Shown: positions 34,928 to 43,808, counted from the first letter of the stretch. The stretch is 64,000 bases of DNA from Actinoplanes sp. TBRC 11911 (GCF_012933445.1 NZ_JABBNC010000007.1:186001-250000), one strand, 5' to 3'. The notes: generated from the sequence alone by a model not told the origin. Program-made: numbers and translations.

Positions 34928-35529
34928 CAGGCGGATCGCAGCCCGACCCCTTCGCCGGGCCCTCTGACTGGGCCTTGGACGCGCCGCGACCGATCGTTCC
35001 CACACCCGCGACGATGAGCGGTCAGCTCCGCGGCCGACGAGTTCTGGTCGGACTGCCGGGTTTCGGTTGGCGCGCTGACTTGCGCGCAGACGAGAAGGTC
35101 GTACAGGGCAGCCGCACATACGTTCCTATAATCCAGGAAGCCGAGTGGTACCGCGCCGAATCCGAACAGACCGAGGTCTTCGCCCCTCTCGTGCCAGTCG
35201 ACCGTGTTTGGGTCGAGGAGTTCGGCATGTCAGGCACCAGCAGTTTGACGAAAGACATCATGTCGAGGCTGGTTTCGCTGGATGACCCGCCGCGACGAAA
35301 CCCGGTGCGCGTGACGGACGCAGACTCGATCTCCGGCCGTCGAGCCGTTCAGATACTCGATGACGGTGGGGAGCAGCGCGACCTGCGTGCGGTGACCGAG
35401 CTACACACAAATAGCGACGGAATTATCTGCGCGCGCGTGGCTGCCGAGCTCGATTGGTATCGATGGGCGTGGAGCGGCCGCGCGCCCAAAACGCTCGAAG
35501 TGGCAGCTGATCTTCTATGGGTCGAATGA
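34924..35529 (+). CDS. Hypothetical protein of the secretion-like cluster
   Basis: 201 residues, ATG at 34924 in an ATGA overlap with the hydrolase gene. It is soluble, with no signal or membrane helix. The Pro-rich N-terminus (about 30 residues) is followed by a mixed alpha/beta domain with many aromatic residues (LVGLPGFGWRADLR, IQEAEWYRAESEQ, ELDWYRWAWSGRAPK, ending DLLWVE). I do not recognise the family. Its coding DNA is less GC-rich than most of the window. Convergent with the next gene, one base between stops. Confidence 0.65.
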   Translation: MTGGSQPDPFAGPSDWALDAPRPIVPTPATMSGQLRGRRVLVGLPGFGWRADLRADEKVVQGSRTYVPIIQEAEWYRAESEQTEVFAPLVPVDRVWVEEFGMSGTSSLTKDIMSRLVSLDDPPRRNPVRVTDADSISGRRAVQILDDGGEQRDLRAVTELHTNSDGIICARVAAELDWYRWAWSGRAPKTLEVAADLLWVE

Positions 35530-35530
35530 C

Positions 35531-36088
35531 TTAGGAGACCGCACTCGCACCGCAGACGCGCCAACCGTCTTGATCAACAAGGGTGAGACGCCACGAATCT
35601 CGCAGACGGCCCGATTTGTCGCTTGTGGTTTTAGTCAGGTCCGTCGTGACCTCGGCATTCGCACCGTTGGTCTGGACGGCGAAGCTGGACCAGGTCACGA
35701 GGATCCCCACGGAGAACTGCTTCTCACGTGCAACGATATCTGCACGATAGCTAGCGATCTCGCCGAAATCCCCACCTGACTTGCATTGATAGAGCGAAGC
35801 TCTTTCGTCGTTACGGTCAACCAGGTAGGCGCGGAGGAAATTGTCGGCGACGGCGTCTGGGGCGGCTCTCTCGATCTTTGTTTCCCTGTCGTAGACGAGC
35901 ACGGCTACGCCGATTCCGCCCAGACCCAGCAGCGCTGCCACCCCCGCCACCATCGCCACCCAGAGCCGCAACCTCTTGCGCCTCGGCTTCGCCTCCGGCG
36001 ACGACTCGCCCGGGGTGGCCGGCGGCGGATCCGACACGCGCGGCGCGGATCCTCCGGTCACGGGCTCAGACGGCGGCTGCACACACAC
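35531..36088 (-). CDS. Bitopic membrane protein with NTF2/VirB8-like extracytoplasmic domain
   Basis: 185 residues if GTG at 36088 is used; a GTG at 36082 or a later GTG (VSDPPP) are alternatives. A Pro-rich basic N-terminus (EAKPRRKRLR) leads into one helix (LWVAMVAGVAALLGLGGIGV). The outer domain begins AVADNFLRAYLVDRNDERAS and contains two cysteines (YQCKSG and WRVCGA). Its layout parallels the VirB8-like protein at 33273, suggesting a second NTF2-like subunit. It is the only gene of the block on the minus strand, so it may be regulated separately. Confidence 0.55.
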   Translation of the reverse strand: MCVQPPSEPVTGGSAPRVSDPPPATPGESSPEAKPRRKRLRLWVAMVAGVAALLGLGGIGVAVLVYDRETKIERAAPDAVADNFLRAYLVDRNDERASLYQCKSGGDFGEIASYRADIVAREKQFSVGILVTWSSFAVQTNGANAEVTTDLTKTTSDKSGRLRDSWRLTLVDQDGWRVCGASAVS

Positions 36089-36290
36089 GACAGTAGTGCC
36101 TACGATCCCGGCATCTCGCTGCGGCGAGCGCCAATCGGTGCCTGACGGCGCAATCCCGGCGAACCGAACGAACCGAACGGACGCCCGACCCGTACGAAAG
36201 TGCGGACGGCGCGTAAGCCGACCGGGACCGGCAACGCAATCGACGGCCGGGTCTGGGATAGGTTTTATCCGCACACAGGAGGTGACGGCG

Positions 36291-38858
36291 GTGGCGGATT
36301 CGGGTTTGCGGGTCCAGCACGCTGCTGCCCTGCACCGGCAGGTCGCGGCCACTGTCGAGGCCGCCGCGGCGGCGCTGGAGTCGGATTTCGTGCCGGCTCC
36401 CGACCCGCTTGAGCAGCATCGCGTGGTCGAGCAGCTACGTGCCGCGGCCGCCGCGCTGGCGCCGGGCTGGCTCGGGTCCCCGTTGGACGCGCAGTCGGCC
36501 ACCAACCCGCTCGGGGGTGTCTATCCACCCCAGTTCGTCCGTCTCGGGGTCGCTCAGCCGCTGGACGACGCTCGTTTCCCGGCCGTCGTCCCGCTGCTCG
36601 GCACCGGGCACCTGACCGTCGACGCCACCGCCACCGACGCCCGCGTCTTCGCCCTGATCCGGTCCGTGCTGCTGCGCCTGCTCGCGGCCGCCCCGGCCGG
36701 GTCGCTGCTGATCCGCGCCGTCGACGGCACCGGCGACGGCACCGTGTTCGCACCGTTCGCGGGTCTCTGCGACGCCGGCCTCATGTCGCCCCCGGCCGTC
36801 GACCGGCAAGGCCTGCGGGACGTGCTCACCGAGGCGGAGAAGTGGCTGCGTCCCGCCCGCGGCCGCCGTTCCCGTCCCGATCGGATGATGCTGGTCGTCA
36901 TCGCCAGCCTGCCCGAGCTCACCGAGGGCGAGGAGCTTCGCCGGATCGCCGCGCTCGCGCAGCAGGGTCCCGACTCGGGCCTGCACCTGCTCGTGGGGGG
37001 CTGGCCGCCGCCGCCGCTGACCGCCGAGACCACCCAGCCGCCGCTGCCGCGCACCACGATGATCTCGGTGCGTAATCCGTACGCGGTGATCGGCGACCCG
37101 CCCGGCGGGACGTACGGCTCGGAACCCAATGCTCTCTGGCTGAACGCGCCGGTGTTCCTGGACGAGGAGCCCCCGCCGCACCTGCTCGACGCGGTGTGCC
37201 GTGAGCTGGTCTCGCATTCGCGCACCGCCTCCCAGGTGACGCTCGCCGATCTGCTGCCCGACCCGGACGAGCCGATGTGGGCGCAGGACGCGGCCGAGGG
37301 CTTGAGCACGGTCGTCGGCCACGCCGGGGACACGCCGCTGGCGTTGCGGTTCAACGATCTGACCCCGCACTGGCTGGTCGGTGGCCGCTCGGGGTCCGGC
37401 AAGACGGCCTTCCTGATCAACGTGCTGTACGCGCTCGGCGCTCGCTACAGCCCGGCCGAGATGGCGCTCTACCTGCTCGACTTCAAGGAGGGCGTGTCGT
37501 TCGCCGAGTTCGTGCCGACCCGCCGGGACCGTACGTGGCTGCCGCACGCCCGCGCGGTCGGTGTCGAGGCCGACCGTGAGTACGGGCTGGCCGTGCTCCG
37601 CGAGCTGGACGCCGAGATGTCGCGCCGCACGCTGGCGTACGAGCGTGCCGGTGTTTCGCGTTTTGCCGAGCTGCGCGCGGTCGCGGCCGGGGAGGGCCGC
37701 AGCAAGCCGCTGCCACGGATCCTCTGTGTTCTCGACGAGTTCCCGGTGCTGCTGGCCGGCAACGATCCGATCGCGACCGAGGCGGCCGCGCTGCTCGAGT
37801 CGCTGGCCCGGTCGGGTCGTTCGTGCGGCATCCACCTGATCCTGGCGAGCCAGGCGGTGCGCGGGCTGGAGCCGCTGTACGCGAAGTTCTTCGGCCAGTT
37901 CCCGGTGCGCATCGCGCTTCCGGGCGGCAGCGACGTGCTGGAGCCCGCGAACGACTCGGCGGCGGGTCTGGCCCTGGGCACGGCGGTGGTGAACACGGCG
38001 GGCGGTCTCGGCGGCCCCCGGGGTGCGACGCGCGGCCATGAGAAGGTGGTCCGCTTCCCCGATCCGCACGCGGACGACGGGGTGCTCAGCGATCTGCGGC
38101 ACCGGCTGTGGGGCGCCCGCGATCCGGAGCTGGTCGCGCCGCGCATCTTCGCCGGCTACGCGCATCAGCATCTCGCCGACGACCCGACGTATCGGCTGGC
38201 GTTGTCCGGCCGCGCGACCCGGCCCGCCGCGCTGGTCGGCCGGATGATCGACGTGACGCTGTCCACCGCCGCGGTGCCGCTGGAGGCGTCGCCCGGCCGG
38301 CATCTGGCGATCTTCGGTTCGCAGGCGTCCGGGTCCGAGGTGCTCGACGCCGCCGCCCGCAGCGTCGCCGCCTTCCACCAGCCGCGTACCGCAAGGTTTG
38401 TGATCGCCTCGCTGGTCGCCGAGGGTGACCGGCTCGCCGAGGCGCTGGCCGCGGAGATCGGTCATCGGCAGGAGGTCACCGTCGTCGACGCCGACGGGCT
38501 GGCCGCCGAGCTCGACCCCGAGCAGCCGGGCTATCGAGTGGTGTTCGGGATGGACGCGGCGCCTCCGGAGACGCTGCCCGGTTTCCTGCGCGGCGGTCCG
38601 GCGCACGGCGCGCACCTGCTGTCCTGGTGGCGTGACCTGCGCCGATTCACCAGGGTCGCGGATCCGGAGGACGTCGCCGGCATGCTCTTCCTGAACGTTC
38701 CGCAGGCTCAGGTGGCGGCGGTGCTCGACCGTCCGGTGGACTGGCAGCCGCGGCCCAACCGTGGCCTCCTGCACGACCGGCACGCCGACCGCACGGTGAC
38801 GATCGTGCCATTCGTGCAGCCCGAGGACGAGGACGGTCCGGGGAGCGTGGAGCCGTGA
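36291..38858 (+). CDS. FtsK/SpoIIIE-type ATPase, coupling-protein-like
   Basis: 855 residues from GTG at 36291, with GGAGG eight bases upstream (a longer open frame exists). A helical N-terminal region (HRQVAATVEAAAAALESDF) is followed by the motor: Walker A VGGRSGSGKTAF (Lys371), YLLDFKEGVSF, Walker B CVLDEFPVLL (Asp482-Glu483) and HLILASQAVRG. After about 640 a second, degenerate ATPase-like half follows (HLAIFGSQASGSEVLDAA, without the Walker Lys). There are no membrane helices, so it is a soluble motor that could feed DNA or protein into the apparatus, like VirD4/TcpA or EccC. Similar stand-alone pairs occur in actinobacteria. Confidence 0.75.
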   Translation: MADSGLRVQHAAALHRQVAATVEAAAAALESDFVPAPDPLEQHRVVEQLRAAAAALAPGWLGSPLDAQSATNPLGGVYPPQFVRLGVAQPLDDARFPAVVPLLGTGHLTVDATATDARVFALIRSVLLRLLAAAPAGSLLIRAVDGTGDGTVFAPFAGLCDAGLMSPPAVDRQGLRDVLTEAEKWLRPARGRRSRPDRMMLVVIASLPELTEGEELRRIAALAQQGPDSGLHLLVGGWPPPPLTAETTQPPLPRTTMISVRNPYAVIGDPPGGTYGSEPNALWLNAPVFLDEEPPPHLLDAVCRELVSHSRTASQVTLADLLPDPDEPMWAQDAAEGLSTVVGHAGDTPLALRFNDLTPHWLVGGRSGSGKTAFLINVLYALGARYSPAEMALYLLDFKEGVSFAEFVPTRRDRTWLPHARAVGVEADREYGLAVLRELDAEMSRRTLAYERAGVSRFAELRAVAAGEGRSKPLPRILCVLDEFPVLLAGNDPIATEAAALLESLARSGRSCGIHLILASQAVRGLEPLYAKFFGQFPVRIALPGGSDVLEPANDSAAGLALGTAVVNTAGGLGGPRGATRGHEKVVRFPDPHADDGVLSDLRHRLWGARDPELVAPRIFAGYAHQHLADDPTYRLALSGRATRPAALVGRMIDVTLSTAAVPLEASPGRHLAIFGSQASGSEVLDAAARSVAAFHQPRTARFVIASLVAEGDRLAEALAAEIGHRQEVTVVDADGLAAELDPEQPGYRVVFGMDAAPPETLPGFLRGGPAHGAHLLSWWRDLRRFTRVADPEDVAGMLFLNVPQAQVAAVLDRPVDWQPRPNRGLLHDRHADRTVTIVPFVQPEDEDGPGSVEP

Positions 38859-39565
38859 CCGACCACAACGGAGCCTTGGCCGGTTACCACGAAGCCTTGG
38901 CCGACCAGCGGGAGCAGCAGACCATTCCGATGCAGCCGACGCCGGCGCCGGGCCCGTGGGCCGATTATCTGGCCGCCGCGCAACGGCTCGACGCGCTCCG
39001 GCGGGGTGCCAATTCCGCGGCGGGCGAGCACCAGGCTGCCGCACATCAAGAGCTTTCCGCCGTACGCCTGCAGCTCGTGACCCAGGCCGCAAAGCTGACG
39101 CACACCGGCGTACCGGATGCTGATCTGCGACCGCAACCGGCCGACCTGGAGGTGGCACGCCATGCCGTCGCCGGTGGGCCGGCCGCCGTGCTGTCGGCGC
39201 TGCAGCAGGCACACCGCACGGCCGACACCGCGGACGCCCTGCTCGTCGGCCCCGCACCGGCTCGCCGATGGCGTCCGTGGGCACGCAACCTGCTCATCTA
39301 CGGCCCGTTCGCGGCCACCGTCCTCATCGTCCAGATCGCCCTCTACCTGGTCGCGCCGGCCGGCTCGGTACCGACGTACGCGCTACTCTGCGGTTTGAGC
39401 ATGCCGGTGCTGGCGTTCGGCCTGGGCTGGGTGACGATCGGTTTCGTCTACGGCGGCGAGCCCGGCGGCGGCGTCGACCGCACCCCGATCGTCGGCGCGG
39501 TCACCTGCCTGACCCCGGTGCTGCTGACCTGCATGGGTGTCGGCCTGGTGGCGTTATTCCGATAG
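38855..39565 (+). CDS. Membrane protein coupled to the FtsK-like ATPase
   Basis: 236 residues from GTG at 38855, GTGA overlap with the ATPase stop. The N-terminal 140 residues are soluble and helical (AAAHQELSAVRLQLVTQAAK). Three hydrophobic segments follow: NLLIYGPFAATVLIVQIALY, YALLCGLSMPVLAFGLGWVT and AVTCLTPVLLTCMGVGLVAL. Because the ATPase lacks membrane helices, this protein may anchor it. No motif is recognised. Its 3' end overlaps the convergent ridA by 12 bases. Confidence 0.65.
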   Translation: MTDHNGALAGYHEALADQREQQTIPMQPTPAPGPWADYLAAAQRLDALRRGANSAAGEHQAAAHQELSAVRLQLVTQAAKLTHTGVPDADLRPQPADLEVARHAVAGGPAAVLSALQQAHRTADTADALLVGPAPARRWRPWARNLLIYGPFAATVLIVQIALYLVAPAGSVPTYALLCGLSMPVLAFGLGWVTIGFVYGGEPGGGVDRTPIVGAVTCLTPVLLTCMGVGLVALFR

Positions 39566-39985
39566 GGCCGCGGTCAGGTCGATCTCGATGAGCTGGCCGC
39601 GGTAGCCCAGCGACGCGACCCCGAGCAGCGTGCTCGCCGAGGTGAATGCCGGAGCCAGCGGCGACGCCATCAGCCGGTGCCACACCGCGGACAGCACCGA
39701 GCTGTCCGGGCTGACCACGTAGACGATCGACCGCACCACGTCGTCCGGCTCGACCCCGGCCGACGCGAGCACGGCCAGGCAGTTAGCGATCACCTGGTCG
39801 GTCTGGGCGCCGAAGTCGCCGGGCTCGCCGACCACGTTCTCGTCGAGGTCGAGCGGGCATTGGCCGGCGAAGTGCGCGAGGCGGCCGGCCGGCGAGATCG
39901 TGACGTGGCTGTATCCGGACGGGGCGTGGACGGTCGGCGGGTTGAATTTCTGCAGCACCGCGCAATTATCGGCTATCCGAACCAT
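39554..39985 (-). CDS. RidA-family protein
   Basis: 143 residues. RidA/YjgF proteins hydrolyse reactive imines or enamines or act as related deaminases. The family pattern is seen in VHAPSGYSHVTISPAG, HFAGQCPLDLDENVVGEPGD, QVIANCLAVLASAGVEPDDV and TLLGVASLGYRGQLIEIDL. The catalytic Arg position of RidA (usually RxxxxV near position 105) seems replaced, so it may be a divergent subfamily. Start: ATG at 39985, which overlaps the marR end by 13 bases, or GTG at 39958. Confidence 0.8.
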   Translation of the reverse strand: MVRIADNCAVLQKFNPPTVHAPSGYSHVTISPAGRLAHFAGQCPLDLDENVVGEPGDFGAQTDQVIANCLAVLASAGVEPDDVVRSIVYVVSPDSSVLSAVWHRLMASPLAPAFTSASTLLGVASLGYRGQLIEIDLTAALSE

Positions 39986-40425
39986 CCGGGCACGTCAATA
40001 GGGAAGCGGGCCTCGGGCACGACCGTACGCAGCGAGGACTCCATCTCGGCCAGACGGGAAGCACCCAGCCGGGCCGCCCACCCGTCGTACAGCCGCTCGA
40101 AGATCTCCGCCGACCTGGTCAGCATGTCGAGGCCGCGCGGGGTGAGCCGGACCAGTTTGCGCCGCGCGTCGGCCGGGTCGTCGGCGCGTTCGACGTAGCC
40201 GAGCGCGACCAGCCGATCGATCGTCTTGCCGGCGGCCTGTTTGGAGACCCCGAGCCGCCGCCCGACGTCGCTGGCGCTGGCGCCCGCCGGGCCGATCGCC
40301 TGCAGCGCGAACCCGTAGACCGGCCGCACGTCCGGATGTCCCTGTTCGGCCAGCTCGGCGTGCAGTTCGTCGATCAACGAGCGGAAGCCGGCGAACAGCA
40401 GCAGGGGCAGCTCAAATCCGGGCAT
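39973..40425 (-). CDS. MarR-family transcriptional regulator
   Basis: 150 residues from ATG at 40425; the TTG at 40440 would lie inside the operator and is less likely. Winged-helix core: ASASDVGRRLGVSKQAAGKT is the helix-turn-helix, then VERADDPADARRKLVRLTPR is the wing. It is flanked by helices for dimerisation. It diverges from the AhpD-like gene across a dyad that it probably binds, and is followed by ridA. Confidence 0.88.
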   Translation of the reverse strand: MPGFELPLLLFAGFRSLIDELHAELAEQGHPDVRPVYGFALQAIGPAGASASDVGRRLGVSKQAAGKTIDRLVALGYVERADDPADARRKLVRLTPRGLDMLTRSAEIFERLYDGWAARLGASRLAEMESSLRTVVPEARFPIDVPGWFG

Positions 40426-40460
40426 TGGCAAACTCGACAACCTGGTTTACGGTTTTGCCA
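40426..40460. promoter_or_regulatory. Dyad operator between marR and the AhpD-like gene
   Basis: TGGCAAA (40426-40432) and TTTGCCA (40454-40460) are perfect inverted repeats centred on T40443, and an inner AACC-T-GGTT shares the same centre. The element fills the whole 34-base gap between the two starts, as expected for a MarR site that represses both. Confidence 0.6.
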
Positions 40461-40906
40461 TGAACGACAACCATGTTGACGATATTAGCGGCGCCCTCGA
40501 GCGCCTGTCCGAGTCCCCCGAGATGCTGGACGGCTTCCTGAAGTCGAACGCTCTCTTCGAGGGGAGCACGCTCGACCCGCTCGCGCGCGAGGTCGTGGTG
40601 ATGGTCGTGGCGGTCCGCAACGGCTGCCGGTTCTGCATCGGGCTGCACACCGGCCGGCTGCGCGAATTAGGGGCGGAAACCGGCCTGATCGCCGCGCTGC
40701 GGGCCGGAAACCCGGTCGGGGACCCTCGATTGGAGGCGCTGCGGCAATTCACGCTGCGGGTGCTCGCCACCACCGGCGACGTGCCGGACGCGGAGCGGGC
40801 CGAGTTCAGCGCGGCGGGCTATAGCGACCGCAACGCGCTCGAAGTGGTGCTGGGCATCGGCACGTACACGATGGCGACCTTGGCGAACCGCCTGGTCAAG
40901 AACTAG
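40460..40906 (+). CDS. Carboxymuconolactone decarboxylase/AhpD-like protein
   Basis: 148 residues. The AhpD-type redox motif is VRNGCRFCIGLHTGRLRELG: a C-x-x-C pair with the downstream His, preceded by the helix with LAREVVVMVVAVRN. Such proteins are small peroxidase-like or adaptor disulfide enzymes. Control by the divergent MarR and nearness to RidA suggest a response to a reactive compound. ATG at 40460 is the last base of the dyad; no Shine-Dalgarno is visible. Confidence 0.82.
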   Translation: MNDNHVDDISGALERLSESPEMLDGFLKSNALFEGSTLDPLAREVVVMVVAVRNGCRFCIGLHTGRLRELGAETGLIAALRAGNPVGDPRLEALRQFTLRVLATTGDVPDAERAEFSAAGYSDRNALEVVLGIGTYTMATLANRLVKN

Positions 40907-40950
40907 CGGGCGGGTGATCAGGGGCAAGAACTAGCGGGCGTTGATCAGGG
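40897..40950. repeat. Tandem duplication at the AhpD-like/folE junction
   Basis: CAAGAACTAGCGGGCG plus about ten more bases (40897-40923) is repeated at 40925-40950 with two differences. The first copy holds the TAG of the AhpD-like gene; the second holds the folE stop. In one copy both stops would share CTAG. Confidence 0.8.
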
Positions 40951-41578
40951 CCATCGCCTCGGCGCGGACCTTGCCGTCGGTCTGGAAGGCGCCCCGGACC
41001 GCGGAGGTGACCGTGCGGGCGCCGACCTTGCGGATGCCACGCATCTCCATGCATAGGTGCTCGCACTCGAGCACCACGATCACGCCGCGCGCCTCGAGGC
41101 GTTCCAGCAGCAGGTCGGCGATCTGCGAGGTGAGCCGCTCCTGCACCTGCGGCCGGCGGGCGTAGACCTCGACCAGCCGCGCCAGCTTGGACAGGCCGGT
41201 GATCCGGCCGTGCGTGCCCGGGATGTACCCGATGTGCGCCACGCCCTTGAACGGCAGCAGGTGGTGCTCGCACATGCTCATGACTTCGATGTCCCGCACG
41301 AGCACGAGCTCTTCGTGGTTCGCCTCGAACGTCGTGGTCAGCACCTTGGCCGCGTCGACCCGCAGGCCGGCGAACAGCTCGGCGTAGGCGCGGGCCACCC
41401 GGGCCGGGGTGCGTTCGAGCCCTTCCCGGTCCGGGTTCTCGCCGATGGCGATCAGGATCTCGCGAATGGCCTTCTCGATACGACCGAGGTCGACGGCCTG
41501 CTCCACCGGGGTGCCGGTGAGCTTGCCGTCGACCAGTCGAGCGGCGAGATAGTCCAGCTCGTCGTCGTCGATGATCAG
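40931..41578 (-). CDS. folE: GTP cyclohydrolase I, probable CTG start
   Basis: 215 residues if it starts at CTG 41578. Converts GTP to dihydroneopterin triphosphate, feeding the fol operon at 25-27 kb. Zinc ligands and core: [20 protein letters not shown] (Cys and His), then [23 protein letters not shown] at 41506 is the first standard start, but it would remove [19 protein letters not shown], a stretch that relatives seem to keep. CTG at 41578 overlaps the ftsH TGA in CTGA and has GGAAGG six bases upstream. Confidence 0.93.
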   Translation of the reverse strand: MIIDDDELDYLAARLVDGKLTGTPVEQAVDLGRIEKAIREILIAIGENPDREGLERTPARVARAYAELFAGLRVDAAKVLTTTFEANHEELVLVRDIEVMSMCEHHLLPFKGVAHIGYIPGTHGRITGLSKLARLVEVYARRPQVQERLTSQIADLLLERLEARGVIVVLECEHLCMEMRGIRKVGARTVTSAVRGAFQTDGKVRAEAMALINAR

Positions 41579-43617
41579 TTACTGCCTTCCGAGGCGCCCG
41601 TCCCGTTCGCGTTGGCGTTCGGGCCGACCGCGATCTGTCCGTCCGCCTCGGCCTGCGCCTTGAGCTTCTCCCGCTCGGCGGGGGTGAGCACCGGCGGAGC
41701 CTCGGACGGGAGCCGCTTGCCGAAGCCGTTGAACGGCGACATCGGCGGCCGCTTGACGACGCGGGCGCAGATCCGGTCCATGTCCTCGCGGGTGATGGTC
41801 TCTTTCTCCATCAGCTCCAGGACCATGGTGTCGAGGACGTCGCGGTACTCGACCAGGATCTCCCACGCCTCGTCGTGCGCGAGCTCGATGAGAGCGCGCA
41901 CCTCGGAGTCGATGTCGGCGGCGACCGAGTCGGAGTAGTCGCGCTCGTGGCCCATGCTGCGGCCCAGGAACGGCTCGTCGCCGCTGGTCCCGTACTTCAC
42001 GGCGCCCAGCTTCGAGCTCATGCCGTACTGGGTGACCATGGCCCGGGCCAGGCCCGACGCCTTCTCGATGTCGTTGCCGGCGCCGGTGGTGGGCTCGTGG
42101 AAGACGAGCTCCTCGGCGGCCCGGCCACCCAGCGCGTACGCCAGGGTGTCGATCATCTCGGCGCGGGTCTGCGTGTACTTGTCTTCGGTGGGCAGCACCA
42201 GCGTGTGACCGAGCGAGCGGCCACGCGGCAGGATCGTCACCTTGTGCACCGGCGCGGAGTGCGGCAGCGCGTAGGCGACCAGGGCGTGCCCGCCCTCGTG
42301 GTACGCGGTGATCTTCTTCTCGCCGTCGCTCATCGCCCGGGTGCGGCGCTCGGGGCCCGCGATGACCCGGTCGATCGACTCCTCGAGGAACTCGTTGGAG
42401 ATCGCCCGCTTCTCGTTACGCGCGGTGAGCAGCGCGGACTCGTTGATCACGTTGGCCAGGTCGGCGCCGGAGAACCCGGGCGTCCGGCGGGCCACCGCGT
42501 CGAGGTCGACGTCCGGCGTGAACGGCTTGCCCTTCGCGTGCACCCGCAGGATGGCCTTGCGACCCTCCATGTCCGGGTTGTCCACCGGGATCTGGCGGTC
42601 GAAACGGCCGGGACGCAGCAGCGCCGGGTCGAGGATGTCGGGCCGGTTGGTGGCCGCGATCAGGATGACCCCACCCTTGGTGTCGAAGCCGTCCATCTCG
42701 ACGAGCAGCTGGTTCAGCGTCTGCTCGCGCTCGTCGTGACCGCCGCCCATGCCGGCGCCGCGGTGCCGGCCGACCGCGTCGATCTCGTCGACGAAGACGA
42801 TCGCCGGAGCGTTCGACTTGGCCTGCTCGAACAGGTCACGGACGCGGCTCGCGCCGACACCGACGAACATCTCGACGAAGTCGGAACCGGAGATCGAGTA
42901 GAACGGGACCCCGGCCTCGCCGGCGACCGCGCGGGCCAGCAGCGTCTTACCGGTTCCGGGCGGGCCGAAGAGCAGCACGCCCTTCGGGATCTTCGCGCCC
43001 AGCGCCTGGTACTTCGCGGGGTTCTGCAGGAAGTCCTTGATCTCGTGGAGCTCCTGCACCGCCTCCTCGGCGCCCGCCACGTCGGCGAACGTCGTCTTCG
43101 GCGTGTCCTTGGTGATCATCTTCGCCTTGGACTTGCCGAAGTTGAGCACCCGCGAGCCGCCGCCCTGCATCTGCGACATGAACAGCAGCAGCAGGACCAC
43201 GAGGATCGCGATCGGCAGCAGGTTGATCAGCAGGCTGAACAGAATATTGTCGCCGGAGACCGTCGTCGTGGTCTCTCCGGTGATCCGGCCGGCGGCTTTG
43301 GCCTGCTGGACCTGGGTCCAGACCTGGTTCGTGAAGTCGGCCGGGTACTGAGTCTCGATCTTGTCGGTCGTCTTGCCCTGGAACCGCTGGGGCTGAGCAA
43401 GGTCTATCTGGAGCGTCTGCTCCTTGTCCTTGAGGACGACCTTCTCGATGCCCGGCTGGTTCAGGCGCTGAGTCGCGGTGAAGTAATCAACCCGCTGGTA
43501 GCTCGGACCACTGGTGAAGACCGAGCTCAGCGCAATCACACCGATGATCACCAGAATGATCCAGACCACCGGGCGGCGGAAGAAACGCGTACGTTCCATA
43601 CTGTTGTCGGGCGCCAA
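41575..43617 (-). CDS. ftsH: ATP-dependent zinc metalloprotease FtsH
   Basis: 680 residues. Membrane-bound AAA+ protease for quality control. Two helices ([16 protein letters not shown] and [19 protein letters not shown]) flank an outer domain. The AAA module has [11 protein letters not shown] (Lys about 224), [15 protein letters not shown] and the arginine fingers in RPGRFDRQI; the zinc site is HEGGH (440-444) with the third ligand in GNDIEKASG. The C-terminal tail is Asn/Ala-rich. The start is TTG at 43617 with AGGAGG nine bases upstream; the ATG six codons later has no such site. Confidence 0.96.
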   Translation of the reverse strand: MAPDNSMERTRFFRRPVVWIILVIIGVIALSSVFTSGPSYQRVDYFTATQRLNQPGIEKVVLKDKEQTLQIDLAQPQRFQGKTTDKIETQYPADFTNQVWTQVQQAKAAGRITGETTTTVSGDNILFSLLINLLPIAILVVLLLLFMSQMQGGGSRVLNFGKSKAKMITKDTPKTTFADVAGAEEAVQELHEIKDFLQNPAKYQALGAKIPKGVLLFGPPGTGKTLLARAVAGEAGVPFYSISGSDFVEMFVGVGASRVRDLFEQAKSNAPAIVFVDEIDAVGRHRGAGMGGGHDEREQTLNQLLVEMDGFDTKGGVILIAATNRPDILDPALLRPGRFDRQIPVDNPDMEGRKAILRVHAKGKPFTPDVDLDAVARRTPGFSGADLANVINESALLTARNEKRAISNEFLEESIDRVIAGPERRTRAMSDGEKKITAYHEGGHALVAYALPHSAPVHKVTILPRGRSLGHTLVLPTEDKYTQTRAEMIDTLAYALGGRAAEELVFHEPTTGAGNDIEKASGLARAMVTQYGMSSKLGAVKYGTSGDEPFLGRSMGHERDYSDSVAADIDSEVRALIELAHDEAWEILVEYRDVLDTMVLELMEKETITREDMDRICARVVKRPPMSPFNGFGKRLPSEAPPVLTPAEREKLKAQAEADGQIAVGPNANANGTGASEGSN

Positions 43618-43792
43618 GCGCCCGGACCCTCCTGATCGGCGTCCTGGTCACCTCATTCGTCACCGCCCATCGGCGGCCCCTCCGGCGCGCGTGACACTGC
43701 GCCATCGGTCACTCGACGGTACACCGTGGGTGCCGGTCACGAACCCGTGAGCCTACGGGCCGGACACCCCGAGGCCCCCGCCCGTTCAGCCA

Positions 43793-43808
43793 GTTTTGGG
43801 GGCAAAAC
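43793..43808. other. Small perfect hairpin in the hpt-ftsH gap
   Basis: GTTTTG-GGGG-CAAAAC is a perfect 6-base stem with a 4-base loop, 43 bases downstream of the hpt stop. It may be a weak terminator or processing site. The rest of the 233-base gap shows no gene; the ftsH promoter should be here. Confidence 0.4.

Noticed and set aside
36435..39284. Minus-strand open frame of 949 codons opposite the FtsK-like gene
   Set aside because: Arg/Gly/His-rich shadow, no ribosome binding site, no motif.
27015..39565. Integrative conjugative element
   Set aside because: No integrase, relaxase, excisionase, tRNA target or flanking direct repeat seen; flanks are housekeeping genes.
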